Positions 23,907 to 31,500 of a stretch of DNA of 64,000 bases are shown here, piece by piece. Position numbers and translations under genes: made by a program. The notes below the pieces were generated by a model. That model saw only the letters and a program-made list of their open reading frames with translations. It was not told where the DNA came from and did not search any database. Within the stretch, counting starts at the first letter, position 1; every line of letters begins with the position of its first letter. Source of the DNA: an uncultured Oscillospiraceae bacterium (GTDB lineage: Bacteria; Bacillota; Clostridia; Oscillospirales; Oscillospiraceae); contig CAJUCA010000008.1 in NCBI GenBank assembly GCA_910585265.1, forward strand, positions 1 through 64,000. Reading direction: 5' to 3'.

Positions 23907-24293
23907 AGAGGACGGCCCGAACCCGTGGGGCAGCAGCTCCCTCAGTGGCAGGGTGACGAACTCGTGATCCCCCCGCGCCACCAGCACCGTGAGGTCCGGG
24001 GCGAATTCAAAGAGCATCTGTCGGCAGGCCCCGCAGGGCCAGCAGTAATCGTCCCCCCGGCCCACCACGGCCAGCCGGACAAAATCGTCCCGGTGCCCCT
24101 CGCTCACCGCCTTCACCAGGGCGGTGCGCTCGGCGCAGATGGTGGAGCCATAGGCGGCGTTCTCCACATTGCAGCCGGTGAACACCGTCCCGCCGGCGCA
24201 CAGCAGGGCGGCCCCCACCGGGAACCGGGAGTAGGGGACATAAGCGCGGTCGAGCATGGTGAAGGCCAGCTCCACCAGGGCCTGGTCAGTCAT
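23898..24293 (-). CDS. cdd: Cytidine deaminase
   Basis: A 131-residue zinc enzyme of pyrimidine salvage, converting (deoxy)cytidine to (deoxy)uridine. The zinc ligands and catalytic Glu are in CAERTA (Cys53, Glu55) and PCGACRQ (Cys87, Cys90); CNVENAAYG (41-49) binds the nucleoside. Length fits the homotetrameric class. The stop codon lies inside the 3' end of the convergent GH13 gene. Confidence 0.95.
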   Translation of the reverse strand: MTDQALVELAFTMLDRAYVPYSRFPVGAALLCAGGTVFTGCNVENAAYGSTICAERTALVKAVSEGHRDDFVRLAVVGRGDDYCWPCGACRQMLFEFAPDLTVLVARGDHEFVTLPLRELLPHGFGPSSLD

Positions 24294-24335
24294 ACTGAAA
24301 AACTCCTTCCTTATTATAATGTGTAGTAAGGGAAT

Positions 24336-24392
24336 GGGGCGCGGACGGGAGCGGGGGCGCGGGTCCCCGCCGTCCGCGCCCCTATTATATCA
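24336..24392 (-). promoter_or_regulatory. Extended -10 promoter and leader hairpin of cdd
   Basis: On the minus strand TGATATAAT (24392-24384) is an extended -10 with a weak -35 (TTCCCC at 24412-24407, 17-bp spacer). Immediately downstream a 13-bp perfect stem (24370-24382 with 24336-24348, 21-base loop) would open the cdd transcript. Confidence 0.6.
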
Positions 24393-24612
24393 AACTTTTT
24401 CGCCCGGGGGAAGGGCCGGAGAAAAATCCCGCACCCCTTCCCCGCGTGTTCAAGGCTTGTTCAAATTTTTTCTGTTGCAATTCGTGTCGGTTTCTGTTAT
24501 ACTGTTATCTGCTTAATGCCGTGGGGCGGATTTTCTCCGGGGCGTCTGCACAGAATAACATCAACAGGGCCGGACGGACGGGAGATCCGGCGCGACTGAA
24601 GATAAAGGACGG
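24393..24612. other. Remainder of the 319-bp cdd / membrane-protein intergenic region
   Basis: This stretch holds the plus-strand promoter at 24475-24503 and otherwise no ORF with a credible ribosome-binding site. The sequence at 24437-24470 is AT-richer than its surroundings (repeated TTGTTCAA-like motifs GTGTTCAAG and TTGTTCAAA). Confidence 0.5.
24475..24503 (+). promoter_or_regulatory. Promoter of the membrane-protein gene at 24613
   Basis: TTGCAA (24475-24480), 17-bp spacer, TATACT (24498-24503). Confidence 0.78.
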
Positions 24613-25386
24613 ATGAGAATGTTCGATAAGGGTAAGCGGGAGCAGCGTCACGAAAAGGAGGACGCCGCGTTTAACAAAATGCTCCTCTGGCTGGCGGGGG
24701 CCGTGGTGGTGGAGCTGATCATCCTGCTGGTGAAGCAGGTCTATGTCAATATGCTGCTGGGCCCCGGAGTCGCCACGGTGCTGATGTATTTCTTCCAGGT
24801 ATTCTCCATTCTGGGCGTGGTGCTGGCGGCAGGCGGGATCGCCTGGGCGGTGCTGTGGAACAAGAAGGGAAAGCCCGTGGTCCTGCCCTGCGCCCTGACG
24901 GCTGCTGCGGCGGGCCTGTGGGTGCTGTCCCTGTTCACCTATCAGCTGTTCGACGTGGGGCTGAACATCGTCATGCTCCTGCCCGCGGTGGCGGCGGTGC
25001 TGATCGTGATCTTCTTCCTGTACCAGCGGGTGTTCTTCCTCAATGCCCTGCTGTGCGCCGGGGGGCTGCTGGCCCTGTGGCTGCACCGGCAGTATTACGA
25101 AGCCCACCACACCATGGTCACGGCCCTGTTCATCGCGGGCTTCGTGGCCCTGGCGGCGGCCCTGGCGTTCACCTTTGTCCTGCGCGGGCGGGACGGCAAG
25201 CTGGGCGGCGTGCGGGTAATGCCCGCGGACACCAGCTACGTCATCACCTGGATCACCTGCGGGGTGACCGCCCTGACCATGGCCCTGGCTCTGGCCCTGG
25301 GCGTCACGGCGGGCCTGTACCTGCTGTTTGCCCTGGTGGGCTGGGTGTTCATCCAGGCGGTGTTCTTCACCGTCAAGCTCATGTAA
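24613..25386 (+). CDS. Polytopic membrane protein of unknown function
   Basis: A 257-residue protein with a charged N-terminus and about eight hydrophobic segments (roughly 24-42, 55-78, 88-110, 117-136, 139-157, 166-187, 208-232, 234-255). No transporter signature or catalytic motif is visible. ATG 24613 follows AAGGACGG; ATG 24619 is an alternative. It is monocistronic, between its own promoter and a strong terminator. Confidence 0.8.
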   Translation: MRMFDKGKREQRHEKEDAAFNKMLLWLAGAVVVELIILLVKQVYVNMLLGPGVATVLMYFFQVFSILGVVLAAGGIAWAVLWNKKGKPVVLPCALTAAAAGLWVLSLFTYQLFDVGLNIVMLLPAVAAVLIVIFFLYQRVFFLNALLCAGGLLALWLHRQYYEAHHTMVTALFIAGFVALAAALAFTFVLRGRDGKLGGVRVMPADTSYVITWITCGVTALTMALALALGVTAGLYLLFALVGWVFIQAVFFTVKLM

Positions 25387-25400
25387 CAACGAACCGTAAA

Positions 25401-25433
25401 GCGGCGGCGTCCGAAAGGACGCCGCCGCTTTTT
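25401..25433. terminator. Intrinsic terminator between convergent genes
   Basis: GCGGCGGCGTCC/GGACGCCGCCGC stem with GAAA tetraloop, then TTTTT. Confidence 0.93.
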
Positions 25434-25440
25434 GTCCCGC

Positions 25441-25932
25441 TCAAACCATGTTCAGCGGCTCCCCCAGCTTCTCCGCAATCTCCCGCCTCACGTCATAGTC
25501 CCCGCCGGGAGAGAGGGGAGGCAGAGCCTGCCACTCCTCCTGGCTGATGAACACCGTCTCATCAAACACGTTGGACTTCCGGGCAGCGGAGCGATCCCCC
25601 CAGGAGAACCAGTAGTCCCCCGCGTCCTCCGGCGGGGCGTAGTCCTCCTGACGGCCGATGATCCGCCACTCCCCCTCGCTTTTCCGGTCGAACAGGCTGT
25701 AGGTGTCCAGCGGCGTCACCAGCAGGCGGCCCGCGCTGAGCACCTGCTCCTCCGAGATCACCGGCTGGTCGGAGGCGTAGTCAAAGACCTCCACGATATG
25801 GATGATCACACGGGCCATAATCCGCCCAAAGCGGTAGGTGTGATCGTCATACCGGAAGCAGAAAATATCCCCGATCTTCAGATACCGCAGCATGGTCCGC
25901 GGCTTTTTCTCCCAGCTCCAGAGCTTGATCAC
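25441..25932 (-). CDS. Imm26-like protein
   Basis: A 163-residue soluble protein whose core, LKIGDIFCFRYDDHTYRFGRIM (quoted as two parts: LKIGDIFCFRYD and HTYRFGRIM, about residues 18-40), resembles immunity protein 26 (Imm26), a family of predicted antidotes to polymorphic toxins. The start is the GTG at 25932, placed by GGAGGGG; an upstream ATG at 26037 would overlap the ZIP gene. No cognate toxin gene is adjacent, so it may be an orphan immunity or a housekeeping relative. Family assignment is by pattern recognition and only moderately sure. Confidence 0.6.
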   Translation of the reverse strand: MIKLWSWEKKPRTMLRYLKIGDIFCFRYDDHTYRFGRIMARVIIHIVEVFDYASDQPVISEEQVLSAGRLLVTPLDTYSLFDRKSEGEWRIIGRQEDYAPPEDAGDYWFSWGDRSAARKSNVFDETVFISQEEWQALPPLSPGGDYDVRREIAEKLGEPLNMV

Positions 25933-25949
25933 AGGAACCCCTCCTTCCC

Positions 25950-26744
25950 TCAATGCTGGTGCCGGTGCCCGAAGATCAGCAGCACCCCCAGCGCGAACCC
26001 CACCACCGTGGCCAGCACGGCCCACCGGGACTTCCACTGGACCGCCGCCTCAGGCAGCAGCTCAAAGAACACCACGTACAGCATCGCGCCCCCCGCCAGG
26101 GCCAGAGCCGCCGCCAGGGCAGCCGGGGCCTGGTTCCCCACCAGATAGCCCGCCAACGCCCCCGCCACCGTGGGCAGGCCGGACAACGCCGCCACGGCGA
26201 TGGCGTTCACGGTTTTCGACCCGTCGTGGAGCAGAGGGATGGCGATGCTCATCCCCTCCGGCAGGTTGTGCAGGCCGATGGTGACGGCGGCCAGCACGCT
26301 GGCCAGGCAGATCCCCTCCACCGCCACCGTGGCCCCCACCGCCATGCCCACCGGGACGTTGTGCAGGGCCACCGCCGCCGCCAGCACAATGCCCGCCGTG
26401 TGCAGGTCGTGGTGTCCGCAGGCGCAGTGATGGGGGTTGGCCCGGTCCTCGTGGTGGGCACTCCTGTCGATCCAGCAGTTCAGCAGGTAGGTCACCCCAA
26501 AGCCCGCCACCAGCGCGCCCGGCACCAGCAGCAGGGGGGCCGCTCCCCCCTCCAGGGCCTCCGCCGCCTCGGGCACCATGTCCAACGCCACAATGGACAG
26601 CATCAGCCCCGCGGTAAAGCTTAGCAGCAGGCTCGTTCCCCGGGGGGACTCCCGCTTGACGAGGGCCGCCAGCCCGCCCCCCAGGGCCAGCCCGCCCACC
26701 CCGGTGGCGGCGGTGAGCAGTACGACAAATAAAACAGGATTCAT
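25950..26744 (-). CDS. ZIP-family divalent metal transporter
   Basis: The 264-residue membrane protein has about eight transmembrane segments and the two ZIP metal-site motifs HNVPVG (128-133) and HNLPEG (159-164) on adjacent helices, with a His-rich loop (97-115: HHED, HHCACGHHDLH). It should import zinc or related cations. The arrangement matches ZupT/GufA-type members. Confidence 0.9.
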   Translation of the reverse strand: MNPVLFVVLLTAATGVGGLALGGGLAALVKRESPRGTSLLLSFTAGLMLSIVALDMVPEAAEALEGGAAPLLLVPGALVAGFGVTYLLNCWIDRSAHHEDRANPHHCACGHHDLHTAGIVLAAAVALHNVPVGMAVGATVAVEGICLASVLAAVTIGLHNLPEGMSIAIPLLHDGSKTVNAIAVAALSGLPTVAGALAGYLVGNQAPAALAAALALAGGAMLYVVFFELLPEAAVQWKSRWAVLATVVGFALGVLLIFGHRHQH

Positions 26745-26840
26745 GGTTCCGCGCTCCTAAAGAAAAATCTGCCGGACAGGCCGAGGGGCCCGTCCGGCAG
26801 GGACTATCTTACCACGGCGGGGCGGCAAAGGCAAGGAAAT

Positions 26841-27203
26841 TTATGGCTTGTCCTCCCGGAATAATTCCCGCAGCCCGATGACCAGCAGGAACCCCCCGAA
26901 GCACTTGCGCAGCAGCCCCACGTCCATGGCGGTGGCGGCCCAGGCCGCCAGGGCGGAGCACACCAGCCCCGCGCAGATGGCGGGGACCAGGGCCTGCCGC
27001 TCCACATAGCCGTTTTTCACGTGGGCGGGCATGGCGGTGGCGGCGGCGGGGAGGAAGTACAGCAGGTTGATCCCCTGGGCCAGGTTCTGGGCCGCCCCGG
27101 TGAAGTTGGTCAGATAGATCAGCAGCAGGGAGCCGCCCCCCACCCCCAGGCCGGACAGCACCCCGGTGGCCGCCCCCGCCAGCACGGCGATGATCCATTC
27201 CAT
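26841..27203 (-). CDS. TauE/SafE-family half-length permease, second half
   Basis: A 120-residue protein with about four hydrophobic segments and the glycine-rich TauE/SafE repeat GAATGVLSGLGVGGGSLL (about 10-27). It lies 30 bases downstream of a second half-length member, and the two together equal one full TauE/SafE permease (about 250 residues), so they probably act as a heterodimeric anion (sulfur-compound) exporter. Split pairs of this kind recur in clostridia. Confidence 0.82.
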   Translation of the reverse strand: MEWIIAVLAGAATGVLSGLGVGGGSLLLIYLTNFTGAAQNLAQGINLLYFLPAAATAMPAHVKNGYVERQALVPAICAGLVCSALAAWAATAMDVGLLRKCFGGFLLVIGLRELFREDKP

Positions 27204-27233
27204 GTCCCCAGTCCTCCTCCCCGTTGTGAGCGG

Positions 27234-27608
27234 TCACAGCAGGGCCTTCACCCCGCCGTACAGAATCAGCAGGGCGAAGCCCCGGCGCAGCCACACCATG
27301 GACAGCTTCCGAAATACCTTCCCGCCGATCAGCCCGCCCGCCAGCCCGCCGATGAGGTAGGGCAGGGCGGCGGACAGCTCCAGATCCCCCCGGAACCAGT
27401 AGATCCCGGCGGACAGGGCGCACAGCGGCGCGATCACCGCCACCGACGTGGCGAAGGCCTTCCGCTGGTCCAGCCCGCACTTCCCCGCCAGCAGGGGCAC
27501 CAGCACCATGCCGCCGCCCCCGCCGAAAAAGCCGTTCACCACCCCCGCCGCCGCCCCGGCCAGGGCGAACCACAGGGGCTTGGATGTTTTTTCCTTCACG
27601 CGTATCAC
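27234..27608 (-). CDS. TauE/SafE-family half-length permease, first half
   Basis: A 124-residue membrane protein with GAAAGVVNGFFGGGGGMVLV (about 18-37), the first TauE/SafE repeat signature, and about four membrane segments. Partner of the gene at 26841-27203. It is divergent from the PadR-family regulator, whose promoter region may also serve it. Confidence 0.82.
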   Translation of the reverse strand: MIRVKEKTSKPLWFALAGAAAGVVNGFFGGGGGMVLVPLLAGKCGLDQRKAFATSVAVIAPLCALSAGIYWFRGDLELSAALPYLIGGLAGGLIGGKVFRKLSMVWLRRGFALLILYGGVKALL

Positions 27609-27665
27609 CGGGATCAGTATGCCGCCGCCGGGGGCGGTCTATTCAAACTTTTCCGCTCCGCCCCC

Positions 27666-27712
27666 TTGACAGCTATTACGGTTAGTGATATATTTATTAC
27701 AGTAACCGTAAT
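27666..27712 (+). promoter_or_regulatory. Promoter and operator of the PadR-DUF2812 operon
   Basis: TTGACA (27666-27671), 17-bp spacer, TATATT (27689-27694). A perfect 10-bp inverted repeat, ATTACGGTTA (27675-27684) and TAACCGTAAT (27703-27712), brackets the -10 and probable start site, a layout typical of PadR autoregulation. Confidence 0.85.
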
Positions 27713-27731
27713 AAGAAGGGGGGAGACGCCC

Positions 27732-28112
27732 ATGCGGGATAACGCCAAGGGCGGCGCGCTCACCGAGGTGACGTTTTTCATCCTGCTGGCCCTGCACCAG
27801 CCCCGCCACGGCTACGCCGTCATGCAGTTCGTGGAGGAGCGGACGGGCGGGCGGCTGGCCCTGGGAGCGGGGACGCTGTACGGCGCGCTGAACGCCCTCC
27901 AGGAGAAGGGCTGGATCGCCCCCTGGGGCGGGGACGCAGGCCGGAAAAAGGAGTTCCTCATCACCGGCCGGGGCCGGGAGGCGGCGTCCGGCGAGCTGGC
28001 GCGGCTCCGGGAATTGACCGAAACCGCGGAGGATATCATAGGAGGCGAGACTGAATGGAAAAGCGGTACCGTTACTTCTGGACCCTGCTGGCGGCCCAGT
28101 CCCGCTGGCTGA
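27732..28112 (+). CDS. PadR-family transcriptional regulator
   Basis: A 126-residue winged-helix protein: LTEVTFFILLALHQPRHGYAV, GTLYGALNALQEKGWI (recognition helix and wing) are PadR signatures. The C-terminus overlaps the next gene by 58 bases and its last 20 or so residues are probably not conserved. PadR repressors paired with a DUF2812 membrane protein are a common Firmicute two-gene unit; the signal sensed is unknown. Confidence 0.9.
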   Translation: MRDNAKGGALTEVTFFILLALHQPRHGYAVMQFVEERTGGRLALGAGTLYGALNALQEKGWIAPWGGDAGRKKEFLITGRGREAASGELARLRELTETAEDIIGGETEWKSGTVTSGPCWRPSPAG

Positions 28113-28639
28113 ACAAGATGGCGGACCGGGGCCTGCGCCTGTCCCGGACGGAAAAGCTGCTGTACGAGTTCCAGCCCTGCGCCCCGGGCCAATACCGCTA
28201 CTGCGTGGAGTTCGTGGCCCACCTGTCCCGGGAAAAGGCGGAGGACTACGCCCGCTTCCTGGAGGACTGCGGCTATCGGACGTGGTTCAAAAACGCCAAC
28301 CTGAACTGGAACGTGGGCAAGGTGGTGGGCCGCCCCTGGGCGGAGCCGGGGGGCCGTCTGGCCTCCAACGCCACCACCTACAACCGGGAGCTGCTCATCG
28401 TGGAGAAGGAGAACGACGGCAAGCCCTTCCGGCTCCACACCGCCCTGGAGGATCAGATCCGCTATCGGAAGGCCCAGCGCAGGCCCGCCCTGTTCCTGCT
28501 GGCGGTGATGACTCCCCTGGCCGCGCTGACCCGCTCCTGGCCGGCGGCCCTGTTCGCCGCGCTGGCGTTGGCGGTCCTGATCCGGCATCAGCTCGCCCTG
28601 GCGGGGCTGAAAAAGCAGGGCGGCATCTCCGAGGATTGA
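28055..28639 (+). CDS. DUF2812-family membrane protein
   Basis: The 194-residue protein has a soluble N-terminal domain with YRYFWTLLAAQSRWLNKMADRG (residues 4-25, quoted from two halves: YRYFWTLLAAQ and SRWLNKMADRG) and GLRLSRTEKLLYEFQP, typical of DUF2812, and two membrane helices near the C-terminus (about 147-162 and 165-182). It overlaps the PadR gene, so translation is coupled. It is thought to be the regulator's partner or target; molecular function unknown. Confidence 0.82.
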   Translation: MEKRYRYFWTLLAAQSRWLNKMADRGLRLSRTEKLLYEFQPCAPGQYRYCVEFVAHLSREKAEDYARFLEDCGYRTWFKNANLNWNVGKVVGRPWAEPGGRLASNATTYNRELLIVEKENDGKPFRLHTALEDQIRYRKAQRRPALFLLAVMTPLAALTRSWPAALFAALALAVLIRHQLALAGLKKQGGISED

Positions 28640-28652
28640 CAGGAGGGATACC

Positions 28653-29210
28653 ATGTCCTATGAGATCAACATCCTCTGTGTGGGCCAGACGGCACCCATA
28701 GACTGCCGCCCCGCAGGCTTCGAGCTGAAAAACGAGGTGGAGGATGAGGTGCTGGCGGCGCGGTACGCGGACATATGGCCCGTCTTTTCCAGCACGGCGG
28801 GGATTCTGTACACCGCGGGGAAGGAGTGGGACTGCGGCGGCATGTGGGGTGCCTTCCCCCTATGCGACTCGGATTTTGAGCATCCAGTCCCCCAGGACGC
28901 CCTGCCCAGCTTTCTCCCGGAGGGGGTGGCAGACCGCCTCACCCCGCTGCTCATTCACCCCCAGTACCTGCCGGGGCTGGAGAACGTCGTCCAGCGGCTG
29001 GTGAAGGCCTCCCCCCGAAAGACCATCCTGTTCCAGACCCGGTACCAGGGCGGCGACTGGGAGCTGTTTTTCGGGACCATGACAGTGGACGCCTTTCTCC
29101 AGCGGATGCGGGAGGGACAGCTGCTGTTCAATGTCTGCTACCTGGTGACGGAGCCCGATGAAGCTGCCAGCGGAATGGCCCGGCAGCCGGAGGACGGCGC
29201 GCCGGCCTGA
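28653..29210 (+). CDS. Uncharacterised soluble protein
   Basis: A 185-residue acidic protein with no recognised domain, signal peptide or membrane segment. It follows the DUF2812 gene by 13 bases with an AGGAGGG site, so it is probably co-transcribed. Size and composition are compatible with an immunity-type or SUKH-like protein, but I see no diagnostic motif. Confidence 0.7.
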   Translation: MSYEINILCVGQTAPIDCRPAGFELKNEVEDEVLAARYADIWPVFSSTAGILYTAGKEWDCGGMWGAFPLCDSDFEHPVPQDALPSFLPEGVADRLTPLLIHPQYLPGLENVVQRLVKASPRKTILFQTRYQGGDWELFFGTMTVDAFLQRMREGQLLFNVCYLVTEPDEAASGMARQPEDGAPA

Positions 29211-29218
29211 CAATCATC

Positions 29219-29281
29219 TTGACAATCGCAGAAAACTGTCAACACATTTCCCTTGCCTCCCCGCGCGAAACCCAGTATAAT
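29219..29281 (+). promoter_or_regulatory. Promoter of the TetR-family gene with an upstream inverted repeat
   Basis: TTGCCT (29253-29258), 17-bp spacer, TATAAT (29276-29281). Upstream TTGACA (29219-29224) and TGTCAA (29237-29242) form a 6-bp inverted repeat that could be a regulator site. Confidence 0.75.
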
Positions 29282-29314
29282 GTTTTTCAATACCTTGGGG
29301 AGGATCGACATAAA

Positions 29315-29875
29315 ATGCCTAAATCTACCAAAAACCAGATCATGAACGCCCTGGCGGAGCTGCTCCAGACCAAGCGTCTGGACGACATCACCGTCACCGA
29401 GCTGGTGGAGCAGTGCGGCCTTTCCCGGCAGGCCTTCTATTACCACTTCTCCGACCTGTACGGCGTGGTGGACTACGGCATCCAGCAGCTGCTGGACGGC
29501 CTGGGCGTCGCCAACCCGGAGCAGTGGCGGGAGCCGCTGGAGCGGACGCTCACCCTGCTGCGGGAGAACCGGACGCTGGTGCTGAACGTATACCGGGCCT
29601 ACGAGCGCAGCTATGTGGAGCGTCATGTGCGCCGGTGGGCCATGCCCCTGGTGGAGGCCCGCACCCGGCTGGCCGCCCAGCGGTACGCCGTGACGGAGGA
29701 TCAGGTGGGCTTCATGAGCGAAATGCTGACCCAGGGCCTGGCCAGCATCGTGCTGAGCTGGGTGGATCGGGGTATGCCCTCCAGCGTCATCCAGCGGCTG
29801 GACGACTTCGACATCCTGGTGGGCGGCGCGCTGGACTACGCCATGGAGCGTCTGGCCCAGAAAAACGGCAAATAA
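29315..29875 (+). CDS. TetR-family transcriptional regulator
   Basis: The 186-residue protein has a TetR N-terminal DNA-binding domain (KNQIMNALAELLQTKRLDDITVTELVEQCGLSRQAFYYHFSDLYGVVD, about 5-52, here named by its span) and an all-helical C-terminal ligand domain of the type found in DhaS-like regulators. ATG 29315 follows GGGGAGG. It is upstream of, and on the same strand as, the radical-SAM gene but separated by a terminator. Confidence 0.9.
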   Translation: MPKSTKNQIMNALAELLQTKRLDDITVTELVEQCGLSRQAFYYHFSDLYGVVDYGIQQLLDGLGVANPEQWREPLERTLTLLRENRTLVLNVYRAYERSYVERHVRRWAMPLVEARTRLAAQRYAVTEDQVGFMSEMLTQGLASIVLSWVDRGMPSSVIQRLDDFDILVGGALDYAMERLAQKNGK

Positions 29876-29907
29876 CGGTGGAATCCTACGATATTTTACA
29901 GCGTTCC

Positions 29908-29941
29908 CGGCCCTGTCAGCTTTTTGACAGGGCCGCTTTTT
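29908..29941 (+). terminator. Intrinsic terminator after the TetR-family gene
   Basis: CGGCCCTGTCA / TGACAGGGCCG stem, loop GCTTTT, followed by CTTTTT. Confidence 0.92.
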
Positions 29942-30026
29942 CTGTCTATGGCGTCCGGCCCGGGCCGGGAGTATCATTGCGCTGAACCAAACGGGGCACA
30001 CCCCCGGCAGAAAGGACGCAGGAGCA

Positions 30027-31385
30027 ATGAGTATGATGAACAGCGTGAAACGGACGGGCTTCCGGGCAATGTACAGCTATCTGGACAAGGACCCGGACGC
30101 CAATATTCCCCGCCTGATGGACTGGGTGGACCGCTTCGCCGGGGACGGGCCCAACAGCTTCCCCGGCCAGCGGGCCGCCTTCCGCCAGGTGATCGAGAAC
30201 CCGGACAACAACTGGTACCGGCTGCTCCGCAGTCTGTGGACGGACGTGGACGGTGGGGTGCGCAAGACCTTCTTCGAGAACTTTATGCTCAACGGCAACC
30301 TCATCGGCTGGCCCATCCAGGAGGAGGCCCGGGAGCGGTACGGCTGCAATATCCCCTGGGCCATCCTGCTGGACCCCACCTCCGCCTGCAACCTCCACTG
30401 CACCGGCTGCTGGGCGGCGGAGTACGGGAACAAGCTGAACCTCACCTTCGATGAGATCGACGGCATCATCACCCAGGGCAAGCAGCTGGGCGTGTACATC
30501 TACATCTACACGGGGGGCGAGCCCCTGGTGCGCAGGGACGATCTCATCGCCCTGTGCAACAAGCACAGCGACTGCCAGTTCCTGTGCTTCACCAACGCCA
30601 CCCTTATCGACGAGGACTTCGCCGACCAGATGCTCCGGGTGAAGAACTTCATCCCCGCCATCAGCGTGGAGGGCTTTGAGGAGGCCACCGACAGCCGCCG
30701 GGGGGACGGCGTGTTCCAGAAGGTGCGCCGGGCCATGGAGCTGCTGAAGGCCAAAAAGCTCCCCTTCGGCACCTCCTGCTGCTACACCAGCGCGAACCTG
30801 GACTCCATCAGCTCGGAGGAGTTTGTGGACAAGCTGGTGGACTGGGGGGCCAAATTCGCCTGGTACTTCCACTATATGCCCGTGGGCAACGACGCCGCCC
30901 CGGAGCTGCTGCCCTCCCCGGCCCAGCGGGAAACCATGTATGACCGCATCCGGGCCTACCGCAAGACCAAGCCCCTGTTCCTCATCGACTTCCAGAATGA
31001 CGGGGAGTACGTGGGGGGCTGTATCGCCGGGGGCCGCCGCTACCTCCACATCAACGCCAACGGGGACGTGGACCCCTGCGTGTTCGTCCACTACTCCGAT
31101 TCCAATATCCGGGAGAAGTCCCTGCTGGACTGCCTGCGCTCCCCCATGTTCATGGCCTACCACGACGGACAGCCCTTCCACCAGAACCACCTGAAGCCCT
31201 GCCCCATGCTGGAGAACCCGGAGAAGCTGCCGGAGATGGTGGCCCGGGCCGGGGCCAAATCCACCGACCTCCAGTCCCCGGAGAGCGCGGAGCACCTGTG
31301 CGCCAAGTGCGGCGGCTACGCCGGGGCCTGGGACGGCACGGCGGAGCGTCTCTGGGCCTGCGGGCCGCACGGCCGGACGGGCTGA
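30027..31385 (+). CDS. Radical SAM protein with C-terminal Cys-rich domain
   Basis: A 452-residue enzyme with a radical-SAM cluster motif CNLHCTGC (Cys121, Cys125, Cys128), the GGEPLVR motif (about 163-169), and C-terminal cysteines (CIAGGRRYLHINANGDVDPC in two parts, CPMLEN, CAKCGGYAGAW) resembling a SPASM-like auxiliary-cluster region. The first 110 residues are a helical extension. This architecture occurs in peptide- or cofactor-modifying enzymes and in related AdoMet proteins of anaerobes, but the substrate is not evident and no precursor peptide was found nearby. Start codon ATG 30027 follows CAGGAG. Confidence 0.85.
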   Translation: MSMMNSVKRTGFRAMYSYLDKDPDANIPRLMDWVDRFAGDGPNSFPGQRAAFRQVIENPDNNWYRLLRSLWTDVDGGVRKTFFENFMLNGNLIGWPIQEEARERYGCNIPWAILLDPTSACNLHCTGCWAAEYGNKLNLTFDEIDGIITQGKQLGVYIYIYTGGEPLVRRDDLIALCNKHSDCQFLCFTNATLIDEDFADQMLRVKNFIPAISVEGFEEATDSRRGDGVFQKVRRAMELLKAKKLPFGTSCCYTSANLDSISSEEFVDKLVDWGAKFAWYFHYMPVGNDAAPELLPSPAQRETMYDRIRAYRKTKPLFLIDFQNDGEYVGGCIAGGRRYLHINANGDVDPCVFVHYSDSNIREKSLLDCLRSPMFMAYHDGQPFHQNHLKPCPMLENPEKLPEMVARAGAKSTDLQSPESAEHLCAKCGGYAGAWDGTAERLWACGPHGRTG

Positions 31386-31393
31386 CAAGGACA

Positions 31394-31442
31394 ATACCGG
31401 GCCGAAATTGCCTCTTGCAATTTCGGCCCGGTATGTTACAAT
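31394..31442 (+). promoter_or_regulatory. Terminator-like hairpin overlapping the promoter of the ABC operon
   Basis: A perfect 18-bp inverted repeat with a 5-base loop (arms 31394-31411 and 31417-31434; begins ATACCGGGCC) follows the radical-SAM stop codon. TTGCAA (31415-31420), at the loop/right arm, and TACAAT (31437-31442) with a 16-bp spacer form a promoter for the downstream lipoprotein gene, so upstream termination and downstream initiation share the same bases. Confidence 0.65.
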
Positions 31443-31500
31443 GTCCATGACAACTGAATACCAACAGTTGCGAGAAACGCAGTAGAAAGGAAGAAGCAAA

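Noticed and set aside
26841..27608. Frameshifted single TauE/SafE gene
   Set aside because: Each half has its own start codon and a 30-base gap separates them; split half-size pairs are a known arrangement, so I treat them as two genes.
30027..31385. RiPP biosynthesis cluster around the radical-SAM/SPASM-like protein
   Set aside because: No small precursor ORF with a ribosome-binding site, peptidase or dedicated exporter was found next to it; the following ABC importer has its own promoter and a family-5 binding protein.
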